From: Flavobacterium psychrotrophum
GTDB lineage: Bacteria > Bacteroidota > Bacteroidia > Flavobacteriales > Flavobacteriaceae
NCBI RefSeq assembly: GCF_003403075.1
Contig: NZ_CP031557.1
Coordinates: forward strand, 2,108,001 to 2,172,000
Length of the DNA stretch: 64,000 bases
Direction of reading: 5' to 3'
Shown here: positions 18,873 to 28,110 of the stretch, one piece after another
Layout: every line of letters starts with the position of its first letter
Position numbering within the stretch: the first letter of the stretch is position 1
Made by a program: the position numbers and the translations under genes
The notes under the pieces: model-generated
The model's database searches: none
Told to the model about the DNA's origin: nothing
What the model saw: the letters and a program-made list of their open reading frames with translations, nothing else

Positions 18873-18918
18873 TTGGCCTTATTAGACCCATTATGCGTAA
18901 GTGGTTTAATAAGGCCAA
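18873..18918. repeat. 12-bp perfect inverted repeat between mobC and topB
   Basis: TTGGCCTTATTA at 18873-18884 is matched exactly by TAATAAGGCCAA at 18907-18918, with a 22-nt spacer. No T-tract follows. It is the second of three hairpins in the 255-bp gap between the convergent mobC and topB genes. It may be a backup terminator or a protein site. Confidence 0.5.
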
Positions 18919-18964
18919 CTAAGAATTCCGTAAAGTTTCGCTGGAGGAATCTAAAAAATAGCAG

Positions 18965-18994
18965 AAAGGCTTGCCGTGGTTACGGCAAGCCTTT
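18965..18994. terminator. Bidirectional terminator at the end of topB
   Basis: The stem AAAGGCTTGCCGT/ACGGCAAGCCTTT has 13 base pairs and a 4-nt loop. It sits a few bases beyond the topB stop and is followed by a T-rich stretch on both strands. It should end topB transcription and also block readthrough from the mobC side. Confidence 0.8.
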
Positions 18995-18996
18995 TA

Positions 18997-21078
18997 TTAT
19001 TGGCCTATGGCTTTATCATTGCCAAAGTCGAATTGAACCTCACACTTTTCATTTAAAACAAGACGCGCCGTAAAACCCTTACCGGATTTGCTCTTCATCC
19101 CCTTCAAAAGGCTGGTTGCCTTTCCTGTAACGAGATTATCAATTTCGCCTATAGAAAGCACCAAGCCACATATTTTTCGGAACTGGAGCCAGCCACAGCA
19201 CGCATCAGGGCATTTGACAACCTTGTCGGTAATGAATAAATGTTGTGTGTTACACTTTGGGCATAAAAGTTCCGGCATACCTTCTGTCTTAAATTGGGCC
19301 TGCAATAACTCCTTGGTCACTTCCCGCGTATACGCTTCAATCTCACGTTGAAAATCCTGGCTGTCTAAAAGGCCATCCTCAATCGCTCCCAAAGCCATTT
19401 CCCATTCGCCTGTCAGCGCAACAGAGGAAATACTCATGGATGCGACCATGTCATAAACGGCTTCCCCCTTCGCCGTAGGTACCAGTGCTTTCCCTCTTCG
19501 TTCAATATAGTGCCGCCCGAGCAACGTCTCTATGATTCCCGCCCGCGTGGCGGGTGTGCCCAAACCCACACCTCTGAAAGTTTGCTTTGTATCGGGGTCA
19601 TAGGTGTTACTGGTGACATGTTCCATACGCGTTAAAAGGGTAGCTTCTGTAAAAAGCTGCGGCCCCCGGTGCTGCTTTTCTAAAATGGCACTCCCTGTAA
19701 TGGATAGCGGATCACCCACAGTCAGTTCAGGGACATCGTTTTCCAGTGCTTCATCGTCGTCAAATTCATTTTGAATCCCGCGCCATCCCGGCTCCAGCAC
19801 ATTTACCGCCTTTATTTTAAAATCATAGTGCAACACCTGTAGCCCGGTAGCGACAATTTCCCTCACACAGATTCCTGAAACGGCTTCCAACAAACGCAAT
19901 GCGATCATCTGGTACAGGGTATTTTCTTTGGCCGATAAGGCGGAAGGTACCTTTTCAGTGACCAGCAAACCGTGGTGGTCGGTAACCTTGCCCTCATTTA
20001 CAATGTGCTTGTTAAGCTGTCCAAATTTGATCTTGGGTAGGTGTTTGCCCAGCGCAGCATCCTGCCCAAGCCCCCTGATAAGCCCCGGGAGCACTGCCCA
20101 AAGGTCTTCGGTAATATAGTTGCTGCCGGTACGCGGGTAGGTAATAAATTGTTTCTCGTACAATGCCTGGGCGACCTCCAGTGTCTCGGCAGCAGTAAAC
20201 CCGAACTTCCGGTTGGCGGCCTTCTGCAACCCTGTCAGGTCGTAAAGCAGCGGCACCGGGTCCTGTATGATCTCCGAGTTGACACGGGTAACTACAGCCT
20301 GGTTTTTACGCAGTATGGATTTCAGCGCTTCTTCGGCTTTCTCCCTGCTCTCGAAAGACAAAGAAGAAAGGCTGTTAAAATCGGTAAATGACTTTGTATG
20401 CGTGAGTTGCAGCTGCCAGTATTTTTCGGGCATAAAATCGCGGTACTCCTTATACTTTTCACAGATCAGTGCCAGTGTTGGGGTCTGTACGCGGCCAAGG
20501 GAATACACACCGGAACCTGCCACCAGGCTGAGCGCCTGTGACGCATTGATACCCAACAACCAGTCGGCGCGGCTGCGCGCACGGGCGGAAAGGTACAGGT
20601 TATCGAAATCACCGCCCGGCAGCAGGTTGTCCAGGCCATGGCGCAGCGCCTTTTCGGTCAATGAGCTTACCCAAAGCCTGCTAAAAGGTTTGGTACAATT
20701 GAGGTATTCATAGATGTAACGGAAGATGAGTTCACCTTCACGGCCCGCATCCGTCGCAACGATGATTTTTTCACTCTTTTTAAATAGCTCCCCAATTACA
20801 ACAAGTTGCTTTAGGATCCTTTTGTCAGGCAACAGGCGCTCAGTTCCAGTACCTTTCCTGGGGGTCAGCAAAAAGGGCGAAGGCAAAATCGGGAGGCTTT
20901 CTTTCCGGAATCCCCTGATACCATAATCTTCCGGCAGCCCAAGGGCAATGAGGTGGCCGAGCGCCCAGGTTACCAAGTAGCCGTTGCCTTCCATATAACC
21001 TTCTTTTTTTGCCGTCGCGCCCAACAGCGTAGCCAGTTCACGGGCTACGCTGGGTTTTTCTGCTACTACTGTTATCAT
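18997..21078 (-). CDS. topB: DNA topoisomerase III (type IA)
   Basis: This is a 693-residue type IA topoisomerase. It starts MITVVAEKPSVARELATLLG, with the TOPRIM acidic motif in IIVATDAGREGELIFRYIYEY. The active-site region is YPRTGSNYITEDL, in which Tyr and Arg are the catalytic pair. A C-terminal zinc-type element shows LLCPKCNTQHLF and VKCPDACCGW. TopB is a usual backbone gene of CTnDOT-like elements, where it probably helps resolve DNA during transfer or excision. It lies 16 bases downstream of the DUF3945 gene in one operon and ends in a strong hairpin. Confidence 0.95.
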   Translation of the reverse strand: MITVVAEKPSVARELATLLGATAKKEGYMEGNGYLVTWALGHLIALGLPEDYGIRGFRKESLPILPSPFLLTPRKGTGTERLLPDKRILKQLVVIGELFKKSEKIIVATDAGREGELIFRYIYEYLNCTKPFSRLWVSSLTEKALRHGLDNLLPGGDFDNLYLSARARSRADWLLGINASQALSLVAGSGVYSLGRVQTPTLALICEKYKEYRDFMPEKYWQLQLTHTKSFTDFNSLSSLSFESREKAEEALKSILRKNQAVVTRVNSEIIQDPVPLLYDLTGLQKAANRKFGFTAAETLEVAQALYEKQFITYPRTGSNYITEDLWAVLPGLIRGLGQDAALGKHLPKIKFGQLNKHIVNEGKVTDHHGLLVTEKVPSALSAKENTLYQMIALRLLEAVSGICVREIVATGLQVLHYDFKIKAVNVLEPGWRGIQNEFDDDEALENDVPELTVGDPLSITGSAILEKQHRGPQLFTEATLLTRMEHVTSNTYDPDTKQTFRGVGLGTPATRAGIIETLLGRHYIERRGKALVPTAKGEAVYDMVASMSISSVALTGEWEMALGAIEDGLLDSQDFQREIEAYTREVTKELLQAQFKTEGMPELLCPKCNTQHLFITDKVVKCPDACCGWLQFRKICGLVLSIGEIDNLVTGKATSLLKGMKSKSGKGFTARLVLNEKCEVQFDFGNDKAIGQ

Positions 21079-21094
21079 GGTACATAATTATTTG

Positions 21095-22501
21095 TTACAT
21101 TTTTCTTCCCCTGCTTTTTGCCGGGGCATCCTGTGGTTCCTGCTCCTGCTTAGCGGTAGTTTCCTTTTGGTTCTTTTGGTCCTCTTTTGCAGCATTTCCT
21201 GCCTGTGCCGTTTTGTTCTCTGTAGCTGCGCCCTGCGAAGCCCCGGCAGGCAGGGATTCCTCTTTTGATTTGGCAGGGTTGTTAAAGGAAAAGCCCACCT
21301 TGCCGCTTTCACTGTTGTAGGTGATATAGCCATGGTATTCCTTTTGGTTTTTGTCTACTAGGCCGCTCACATAGACCGTTAACCCGTCCTTCAGTTTATT
21401 GTACTGGTCATCGGTAAGTTCCTTGCCCCTGAACTCCCTCGGTGCCTCGTCGTACGTCCTGCCTTGTGACTGGCCTTGGGCGGGCTTGTTGTCGAACAGG
21501 AATTCCACGTAACGCTTATCGGCATTGAACTGTACCGTGGCATCAAAGGATTCACCTTTCTTCGAGGTCATCCCTTCAAGCTGTAACGGTTTACCTTCCT
21601 GTAAAACTTGTTTTTGGGCATCGTCCAGTTTAACGCCTTTAATTTCGTCGGGTATCTTGATCCATTCTGCCTTGTAGGCTACCAGCTCGTTGGTTTTACG
21701 GTCGACACTGATCACGGAAGGGATATTTTCACTGGTTTTCTGATTAAATAGATCGACGACCCTGCCCATATTCCCGGTGTTCAAAAGGTTATCCTTGTCT
21801 TCCTTCGTAAACTCATGCCCGAAAAACGGGTAGTTCAGGTTAGGCTCTTTTCGTATGCCGTGCATGGCCACGACGACCTGGCCCGCATCATTGGTTTGTA
21901 ACGACAGCCGGGCATCCAATTTTGCGACCGCATCACCCATGGTAAGGGTAAGTGGTACGGTATCGTTGGTCTTAAACCCTTTTAGCAAGGGCTCCATCAG
22001 GTTCATTTTTTCAAGGCGCTCCTTGTTGATTCCTAAATTGGCGAGTGATTCCCAATTCACCTGTTCCGGTTTGAATTTGTACTCGCTTGTCTCCTGTGTT
22101 GACGGTGTTGTTTCCATAGTATTATGATTTTTAAATTGATATTCAGAATTGAGTGCATACTTAGACATGAGCTTTTGGGCATCTTTTCCAAGGTTGTCCA
22201 AATGCGACTGGAGCTCGGCGGCTATCTCTTTCCCTAATGCGTAGGGTACGCGGAAGAAGTCAAAACGGGTGGGCTCTTTGAGCTGGCGCATGAAATTGGC
22301 GAAGAAGTTGGAAAAGAAGTCGCCATTGCGCTCGACACGCATGAAATCCTGCTGCTTTTTTTCATCAATGCCCTCCGCCTTTACGATGCCGTCCTTCGAA
22401 AGCCCCTTGACACCCTTGACCTTGTTTTCTTTTTTATCCAGGACAAGGAGCATTTCATTGAGCTCGTCAGGACTCTTCTGGATTTTTGGCTGGTCTGGCA
22501 T
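21095..22501 (-). CDS. DUF3945/DUF4099 mobile-element protein
   Basis: This protein has 468 residues from the ATG at 22501 (MPDQPKIQKSPDELNEMLLV); the frame extends 12 codons upstream without likely coding. The middle contains VNWESLANLGINKERLEKMN (DUF4099) and two DUF3945 units, seen as GVKLDDAQKQVLQEGKPLQL with MTSKKGESFDATVQFNADKR and the later GKELTDDQYNKLKDGLTVYV. The C-terminal 50 residues are Lys-, Glu- and Gln-rich and probably unstructured. The family is restricted to Bacteroidota conjugative elements and has no established biochemical role. Confidence 0.88.
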   Translation of the reverse strand: MPDQPKIQKSPDELNEMLLVLDKKENKVKGVKGLSKDGIVKAEGIDEKKQQDFMRVERNGDFFSNFFANFMRQLKEPTRFDFFRVPYALGKEIAAELQSHLDNLGKDAQKLMSKYALNSEYQFKNHNTMETTPSTQETSEYKFKPEQVNWESLANLGINKERLEKMNLMEPLLKGFKTNDTVPLTLTMGDAVAKLDARLSLQTNDAGQVVVAMHGIRKEPNLNYPFFGHEFTKEDKDNLLNTGNMGRVVDLFNQKTSENIPSVISVDRKTNELVAYKAEWIKIPDEIKGVKLDDAQKQVLQEGKPLQLEGMTSKKGESFDATVQFNADKRYVEFLFDNKPAQGQSQGRTYDEAPREFRGKELTDDQYNKLKDGLTVYVSGLVDKNQKEYHGYITYNSESGKVGFSFNNPAKSKEESLPAGASQGAATENKTAQAGNAAKEDQKNQKETTAKQEQEPQDAPAKSRGRKM

Positions 22502-22577
22502 AACAAAATATTTAGGGATTAAAACTATAATAGCCATTCCTTAGGGAGGGAGTTAAAGGCGCGGCAGGGATTGTTTG

Positions 22578-22886
22578 TCATCCGGTGGCCTTGCGCTGCG
22601 GTTCCGGGCGGTGGAAGCTTTCCCTGATAAACTGGTGCACGTCGGAAAGTTTATAGTACAGCTTCCCACTTATGGTATAGTAGGGAAGCTTTCCGTCAGA
22701 ACGGTAGCGTTGCAGGGAGCGCGAACTGATTTTGAGCATCTGGAGCACGTCCTGGTTGTCCAGTAATTCTTCGCCATCAATACTGTTATGGCGCTGTTCC
22801 ACCTTATGGATCTTCTCGGCAAGCAGGTCAAAGCGCTGCATTACACGTTCCATCCAGGCGTGAAATTCGGTTCTGTCTATATTCAT
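22578..22886 (-). CDS. Excisionase-like HTH protein
   Basis: This is a 102-residue DNA-binding protein from the ATG at 22886 (MNIDRTEFHAWMERVMQRFD). The MerR/excisionase-type HTH is at about residues 38-90: ELLDNQDVLQMLKISSRSLQRYRSDGKLPYY, read in blocks as DVLQML, SSRSLQRYR and GKLPYY, followed by the beta-wing KLYYKLSDVHQFI. Such proteins in CTnDOT-like elements control excision or transfer genes. It is the first gene of the HTH-DUF3945-topB operon. A perfect CTACAAC/GTTGTAG repeat lies about 90 bases upstream. Confidence 0.85.
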   Translation of the reverse strand: MNIDRTEFHAWMERVMQRFDLLAEKIHKVEQRHNSIDGEELLDNQDVLQMLKISSRSLQRYRSDGKLPYYTISGKLYYKLSDVHQFIRESFHRPEPQRKATG

Positions 22887-22977
22887 GGTGTTGGATTTAT
22901 GGTGATACTTTGCTTCCCAATGTTGGCCGGTTATCCAGGCACACATCAAAGTAAGCGAACAGCTAAAAAGTGCACAA

Positions 22978-22995
22978 CTACAACTTTTGTTGTAG
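22978..22995. promoter_or_regulatory. Palindromic site upstream of the excisionase-like gene
   Basis: CTACAAC and GTTGTAG form a perfect 7-bp inverted repeat around TTTT. It lies 92 bases upstream of the HTH gene start, within a 285-bp gap. An operator role, perhaps autoregulation, is inferred from position. No other structure except the terminator at 23085 was seen in this gap. Confidence 0.4.
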
Positions 22996-23084
22996 CCTTT
23001 TGTGTACCGGGTATCCCTTTAAAATTTGTTATGGGCAGCCATCATTTGTATAGGAAGCAGTTGTGGGGTATCTAAAAATAAAAA

Positions 23085-23114
23085 AGCGGATGGGAAGAGA
23101 ACTTCCGACCCGCT
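23085..23114 (-). terminator. Terminator after the unknown gene at 23172
   Basis: AGCGG/CCGCT and GGAAG/CTTCC make a two-part stem interrupted by a few unpaired bases. On the minus strand it is followed by TTTTTTA. It is placed 58 bases beyond the stop of the 395-residue gene, so it should end that transcript. Confidence 0.7.
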
Positions 23115-23171
23115 GGTACTAAGACGATGTATGTAATTGGGTTAATGGCAATATCCATCCCGATTATAAGT

Positions 23172-24359
23172 TCAGTAAGTTTTTATTTTTCGGATGATCT
23201 TCTCCAACGCAGCAATTGCGATTTCTTTATCCTTATCCTCGGCCTTATAGGAATTGATGCGCACAGCATTGTAGGAGAGGTCCTGTTTATGGGCCGTAGC
23301 AAGAAAAGGTATGATACTTTTAAATACTTTGCTCATTGATTTTGCCTTGAGTATGCGCAGCTCATCTGCTGCCCGCAATATGATGCCGATCTGGTCGGAA
23401 GATAGGTCACATAAAACTTTTTCATTATTATTAAATTCCGGGGCATGCCCCTCCCCTGTCGATTGCACAGGCATTGGCATTGTTTTCTCCAGATAAGCAA
23501 TCTCGTTACTAAACCAATTCGCTAAACTGACCTTGAGGTTTTGATGGTGGGGATACAGCACGGTATTCTGGTTGCAATGCATCTGCTTAAATTCTTTAAA
23601 ATGGAAATGGAGGCTGTCTGCACGTTCCGCTTTATGCTCCAACATGTTTATTTTATCAGCGATACACCGGGTAAAATAATTGATATAGCTCCTGCTATTA
23701 AAGTTCATGTAGATCAGCAGTTCATTAAGGGCGGTGTAGATACTGGTTTTATTTTTGGCTCTGCCCAGGAGTTCCAGTTCTTTTACAAGTTCTTTACGGT
23801 AAAGCAATTCCCTAAAACTTGTCGGCGGGTCTTTTTTTGAATTTATAAAATTATAGAGATTGCCCAGGACAATGTCTGTAAAACGCACGTCGGCCACTTC
23901 CGTGATCAGGCGTTTACGTATACGGTCTAATTTCATACGCATCTCCATCTTTGAAACTTCAAGGTAGGTGGACGGCACCCGTTCATCCAGGCTGAGGAAA
24001 TTTGCAAAGCGTGTTTCAATAAATGACAGTATCTCATCCAGGCAGGAAGTGAGTGTCTTTGTAATGTTGACAAGTTCCGATTTTTTGAACAGCTCGTTCT
24101 TTTGATAGTCAATGACACTATCCAGGAGAATGATCAGCGCTGAATGGTATTTGCGCACCAGTAACCTGATTTGGTTCTCCTTTGGAAGTGAAAATACTTT
24201 ATTTTTTAGTTCCGATTGTATATGGAGCGTTTCGATGATTGCCTTCTCCGATAATGCCTGTGCTTCCTCCTTCGTAATGTCCTGAAAATACATTTTTTTT
24301 GGGTTCAGCGTTAAGGTGATTAGCGAATCCAGCCACTCCAGGGGATAGTTCTGTATCAT
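23172..24359 (-). CDS. Unknown protein of the conjugative element, possibly RteC-like
   Basis: This is a 395-residue soluble protein. It is rich in Leu, Ile and Lys, with predicted long helices, and has no signal peptide or membrane segment. Blocks such as VSKMEMRMKLDRIRKRLITE, VLGNLYNFINSKKDPPTSF and KELVKELELLGRAKN recall the helical RteC-type regulators of CTnDOT, but the protein is about twice as long and I see no decisive motif. The C-terminus (SSDQIGIILRAADELRILKAKSMSK) may be a small helical domain. Its place beside the excisionase-like gene fits an element-control role. This is a guess from context. Confidence 0.6.
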   Translation of the reverse strand: MIQNYPLEWLDSLITLTLNPKKMYFQDITKEEAQALSEKAIIETLHIQSELKNKVFSLPKENQIRLLVRKYHSALIILLDSVIDYQKNELFKKSELVNITKTLTSCLDEILSFIETRFANFLSLDERVPSTYLEVSKMEMRMKLDRIRKRLITEVADVRFTDIVLGNLYNFINSKKDPPTSFRELLYRKELVKELELLGRAKNKTSIYTALNELLIYMNFNSRSYINYFTRCIADKINMLEHKAERADSLHFHFKEFKQMHCNQNTVLYPHHQNLKVSLANWFSNEIAYLEKTMPMPVQSTGEGHAPEFNNNEKVLCDLSSDQIGIILRAADELRILKAKSMSKVFKSIIPFLATAHKQDLSYNAVRINSYKAEDKDKEIAIAALEKIIRKIKTY

Positions 24360-24377
24360 AATCCACGGGGATAATTA

Positions 24378-25139
24378 TTATCGTCGAAAAGAGTTGGGGG
24401 GTACTCCTCTGTTATGCTTAAAAAATGCGGTAAAAGACGCGCTGTTCTGAAATCCCAGCTGTTCTGAAATTTGCATGACAGTGTCATCTGTAGTGCATAG
24501 CAATTTCTCTGCCTGCTCCATAAGGATAGCGACAATAAACTGCTTTGCAGACATATTTAGGGTAACATGTACACAACGCGTGAGGTAGCTGGCTCCAATA
24601 CATAAGATATCCGCATAATAGTGCACATCATGGTGCCGGGTAGCCTCGCGCTGTACCAGGACTATAAATCGGTAGGCGATTCCCAAACGCCTCCCATAAG
24701 GCCCAATATCCGGCACTACGTTAAGATCTGACGGCGCAAGTAAAAGTTCCAAAAACGAAAGAAATTGGCCTTTCTTTTCCTCCCGGCTTAATAATACCTC
24801 TCCAAGAACCGTTTCAATACAGGAGGATTGCGCTACCGATAGGGATATAAAAGGAGAAGTGCTGCTTACCGCATCACCATCTTCAGGTAAAGATTGTGAA
24901 AAGCCTGAATAAACGAGCAGGTAAGCGGCACTTCCACCTTGTAGAAAAGTTCCATCAATGGGCATGTACCGGGCAGTAAAAAGGAAAACTTCCGCGCCAC
25001 TTTTTGTATATCCATCGACCACTAATCTTTTTGGGAAATCCTTGCAATAGATATAGCAATCCATAGCTTTAGTATATGCTTCCCTGAAGTCCAGCAGGGA
25101 CTTCAGGTCGGCAAAACGATGGAGCGATTGCATAGCCAT
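24378..25139 (-). CDS. AraC-family transcriptional regulator
   Basis: The protein has 253 residues from ATG 25139 (MAMQSLHRFADLKSLLDFRE). The frame continues 56 codons upstream, but that would overlap the lipoprotein gene, so the later start was preferred. The C-terminal HTH is clear: MSAKQFIVAILMEQAEKLLC, then DDTVMQISEQLGFQNSASFTAFFKHNRGVPPNSFRR, seen here as ISEQLGF and SFTAFFKHNRG. The N-terminal part shows no recognisable ligand-binding domain. It ends 18 bases before the start of the unknown gene at 23172 and may be cotranscribed with it. Confidence 0.75.
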   Translation of the reverse strand: MAMQSLHRFADLKSLLDFREAYTKAMDCYIYCKDFPKRLVVDGYTKSGAEVFLFTARYMPIDGTFLQGGSAAYLLVYSGFSQSLPEDGDAVSSTSPFISLSVAQSSCIETVLGEVLLSREEKKGQFLSFLELLLAPSDLNVVPDIGPYGRRLGIAYRFIVLVQREATRHHDVHYYADILCIGASYLTRCVHVTLNMSAKQFIVAILMEQAEKLLCTTDDTVMQISEQLGFQNSASFTAFFKHNRGVPPNSFRR

Positions 25140-25167
25140 AGTGTTGGGATAAATAGTTGTCGTGGAA

Positions 25168-25872
25168 TTATTCAAAGGTGGCACCCAGCCCGTACAGGAC
25201 TGCTGAAACATCACTTTCCGATGCGCCATAGGCAGTAGCCGCAACATGCCCGATAGAAAATTCCCAGTCACGGTCTTTGCGCTTTCTTGGTTTACGCCCG
25301 GTGGCATCCTGCCGCACTACGGCCATAGTCGTCAGTAGTATATTCCGATCTGTGGTTGATAATTGTGGGTCAGAAACTACTTCCCCTTCATAGGAAACGA
25401 TTACATCATAAACCTGCTGGTACGGGGCATCCGATTCATACATTTGGGAAAGGATGGTGGTTATTCCCAGCAGCGAAGCCAGGCCATTAGGGGTCAGTGC
25501 GGAATAGGAGAACGCCAGTTCAGGATTTGAAGCGGCTGTGGTAATGATGGTTTCTAAAATAGCACTATCCGGTGGCAGATTGTTATTTGCATCGAGTTGT
25601 CCAAAAGGCTCCTCCCCCGAGGCGTAATCGGTTATATCTGGTAATGTCCCATACAGGACACGCGTAGAATCCGGAAAATATCCTTCGTACAAGACACTAT
25701 AGATTGTACCCACCTGATCCTGGGGGTTCGCGGGGTTTGTAGTGGTAACCGTTTTCGTTTTGGCAGCGTATAAGGATGTAGTACTGCTTTGGATGGCGGC
25801 ACTCCCATCCCCGTCGTTGGTACATGATAAAAACAGGCAGGCACCAAGCCCGCAATAAAAGATAATTTTCAT
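25168..25872 (-). CDS. Unknown predicted lipoprotein
   Basis: This is a 234-residue protein with a lipoprotein signal: MKIIFYCGLGACLFLSCTND gives a hydrophobic core and an LFLSC lipobox ending at Cys17. After it comes a Ser/Thr-rich linker and a region with many Asp, Leu and Ala. No catalytic motif was recognised. It should be anchored in the outer or inner membrane facing the periplasm. It is divergent from the TPR-AraC gene, which may sense or regulate it through the shared promoter region at 25873-26151. The family is unknown to me. Confidence 0.7.
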   Translation of the reverse strand: MKIIFYCGLGACLFLSCTNDGDGSAAIQSSTTSLYAAKTKTVTTTNPANPQDQVGTIYSVLYEGYFPDSTRVLYGTLPDITDYASGEEPFGQLDANNNLPPDSAILETIITTAASNPELAFSYSALTPNGLASLLGITTILSQMYESDAPYQQVYDVIVSYEGEVVSDPQLSTTDRNILLTTMAVVRQDATGRKPRKRKDRDWEFSIGHVAATAYGASESDVSAVLYGLGATFE

Positions 25873-25924
25873 AAGTGCAAATGTTTAAGTTGATGATTCC
25901 CTTATCATTTGCCCGGGCATAAAA

Positions 25925-26037
25925 TGTTCTGTGTAGAACACTTTATTGAATTCATTTCAAAACTACATTGCGCCCCAACTATTTGCAAATGGTTGCTGTT
26001 TTGGTTCGGGAATCATTTGCATACCATTCGCGAATGG
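25925..26037. promoter_or_regulatory. Palindrome cluster between the lipoprotein and TPR-AraC genes
   Basis: Three perfect palindromes lie here: TGTTCT/AGAACA around GTGT (25925-25940), ATTTGCAAAT (25981-25990) and CCATTCGCGAATGG (26024-26037). CATTTGC-type half-sites also recur at 25909 and 26014. The region serves two divergent genes, so these are good operator candidates. No regulator is identified. Confidence 0.45.
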
Positions 26038-26151
26038 CGTAATTTTATTCTTATAATTTCGCAACTTTTACGCTGTTTATACTACATTGGAATGGACTGT
26101 TTCCCTGCCATACAGCACGGTTCAGCTAGGTTTAACCTTAATCAGCCAGCC

Positions 26152-27828
26152 ATGAAAACACTATACGCTGCGATCACCTTACTATTGTTTACATTCATTA
26201 CCGATCCACGTCCTATCCTTGACACCTATCCCGAACTGGAAGAGCAGATTAATCGGTTAAATGGGAGCCCGAAGGTATGGGCGGCCATCAATGCTTACCG
26301 GAATAAAGCTTGGAAAGAGCGTGACTGGGTAAAGCTTATGGATGCCTACCATTACGCAGTCTATGAAAGTACCGGCACAGACAAGCTGGTGTATTCTGAC
26401 AGCATGATATATGCTGCAACCAGGTCTAAGGAAACTGCATTAATCGGTGAGGCTTACCTTGCCAAAGGGATAATATACTATTATAGGAAGGACCACATGA
26501 GGGCATTTGAGAACTACACTGTGGCGAACAGGTATATAGCAACTACGGATGACCAGTACTTGAAGCATAAGGTAAAATACCACATGGCCCTCATAAAATC
26601 CTATTTGGGATATTACCACGAAGCAATTGCACTTCTAAAGGAATGTACGGCGTACTATGAGCGCGAAGACCCATTCGCCTATGCCAATTCACTGCACAGC
26701 CTCGCCCTGTGCTACAGCCGTACCGGCGCACTGAAATTGTCGGTAAAAACGAACGCTGAAGCAGCCCAGGTTAGCCGTGAGGCGGGTTATGATAAGATCA
26801 TGCCGCACATCCAGCAGCTTGAGGGTGTTAATTTATACCACAATGCCGATTACAGTAGGGCTATAAAAGTGCTGGAGCATACAATGGCGCCTATCCGGAA
26901 GGAAGATGATTTTGCGACCGAGGCGGTATCGTATTTTTATATCGGTAAATCGTATAAGTCATTAAAGATGGATGAAACAGCGCTAACCTATTTCAGGAAA
27001 GTGGATTCGATCTATTGCAAACGAAAATATATCAGGCCTGAATTGCGGGAGAATTACGAACTGTTGATTGCCTATTACAGGGACAGGGATACAATGAAAA
27101 AAGCACTACCCTACATCGAACGGTTGTTGGTGATTGACAAAGAGATCGACAACAATTTCAGGTACCTGAGCCAGAAAATACACCGGGAATACGATACCCG
27201 TGCCCTACAGGCATTCAAGGACGACGCGGAGCGGAAGTCCGTAAGCCGCAATCGGTACCACATGGTTGCCGTGGTCTTCAGCGTGGCTTTGCTGTGCTTT
27301 TTGCCCTACTTTGTATACCGCAACCTTACAGCACAGAGGCGCTATCGTAAAAAATATGCAGAATTGCTGGCCAACGGACTATCTACCGCCACGAAAAAAG
27401 CGAGCCGGAAGATCCCGAAAATCCCGGTTACCGATACCATTACCGAAAGGATACTGAAATGCCTGGAGGATTTTGAGAAAGAGGATGCATTCCGCGAACC
27501 GGAGTTGACAGCAAGCGCTCTCGCCGAGCGCTTTAAGACCAACAACAAATACCTTGCTAGTGTGATCCTGGCACACAGGGGCAAAAGTTTTACGGATTAC
27601 ATTAACGGGCTGCGCATAAATTATATCCTGCAGCGCCTGCGCAATGAATCGCGTATCAGGCAATACAACACGGCAGGCCTCGCGCAGGAAGCAGGCTTTG
27701 TTTCTACCCAGCATTTCACAGGGTGCTTTAAAAAAGAGACAGGGATGACGCCCAAGTTCTTCATACAGGAAACAGAATGGGAATTAAAAGCAAAAACAGC
27801 CGACGGATATGAAAAATCGGGAGATTAG
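26152..27828 (+). CDS. TPR-repeat membrane regulator with AraC-type HTH
   Basis: The protein has 558 residues from the ATG at 26152 (MKTLYAAITLLLFTFITDPR); the frame is open 81 codons further upstream, but those residues lie in the regulatory region and lack family character. An N-terminal signal sequence is followed by tetratricopeptide helices to about residue 360 (ALIGEAYLAKGIIYYYRKDH, YANSLHSLALCYSRTGALKL). A single membrane segment (MVAVVFSVALLCFLPYFVY) leads to a cytoplasmic AraC HTH (LTASALAERFKTNNKYLASV, then GLAQEAGFVSTQHFTGCFKK). This design is common in Flavobacteriia and probably links a periplasmic signal to transcription. Confidence 0.9.
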   Translation: MKTLYAAITLLLFTFITDPRPILDTYPELEEQINRLNGSPKVWAAINAYRNKAWKERDWVKLMDAYHYAVYESTGTDKLVYSDSMIYAATRSKETALIGEAYLAKGIIYYYRKDHMRAFENYTVANRYIATTDDQYLKHKVKYHMALIKSYLGYYHEAIALLKECTAYYEREDPFAYANSLHSLALCYSRTGALKLSVKTNAEAAQVSREAGYDKIMPHIQQLEGVNLYHNADYSRAIKVLEHTMAPIRKEDDFATEAVSYFYIGKSYKSLKMDETALTYFRKVDSIYCKRKYIRPELRENYELLIAYYRDRDTMKKALPYIERLLVIDKEIDNNFRYLSQKIHREYDTRALQAFKDDAERKSVSRNRYHMVAVVFSVALLCFLPYFVYRNLTAQRRYRKKYAELLANGLSTATKKASRKIPKIPVTDTITERILKCLEDFEKEDAFREPELTASALAERFKTNNKYLASVILAHRGKSFTDYINGLRINYILQRLRNESRIRQYNTAGLAQEAGFVSTQHFTGCFKKETGMTPKFFIQETEWELKAKTADGYEKSGD

Positions 27829-27864
27829 TGTAATTTTGGTGCCTAATTTTAAAAATAGCATTCC

Positions 27865-28038
27865 ATGAACGAGTTAAACGAAAAGATCAGCGCAGGTATT
27901 GAGGTATTCCAGAAAGAATCAGAAGCCTTTGCACAGGGGAACAAAGCGGCAGGTGCACGTGCGCGTAAAGCGACGTTAGAGCTGGAAAAATTGTTCAAGG
28001 AGTACCGTAAGGTTTCTATCGAGGAAGGAAAGAAATAG
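27865..28038 (+). CDS. Histone H1-like (Hc1-type) DNA-binding protein
   Basis: This is a small protein of 57 residues (MNELNEKISAGIEVFQKESE, then AFAQGNKAAGARARKATLEL, ending EKLFKEYRKVSIEEGKK). The NKAAGxRARKAxLELEKLxKEFRK block is the signature of the Bacteroidota histone H1-like family, which binds DNA without strong sequence preference. It is 36 bases downstream of the TPR-AraC gene and is followed by a terminator. On a mobile element it may act as a nucleoid-type or silencing protein; this is inference. Confidence 0.85.
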   Translation: MNELNEKISAGIEVFQKESEAFAQGNKAAGARARKATLELEKLFKEYRKVSIEEGKK

Positions 28039-28045
28039 CCTTTTT

Positions 28046-28080
28046 AAAGCCCTTTGTTGATCCAAGGGGCTTTGTTGTTT
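28046..28080 (+). terminator. Terminator after the histone-like gene
   Basis: AAAGCCCTTTG at 28046-28056 pairs with CCAAGGGGCTTT at 28062-28073, with a bulge. It is followed by GTTGTTTTTGGGA and then TTTTTTT. It lies eight bases beyond the stop at 28038. Confidence 0.7.
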
Positions 28081-28110
28081 TTGGGATTTTTTTAGTACAT
28101 CTGTTTAGGG

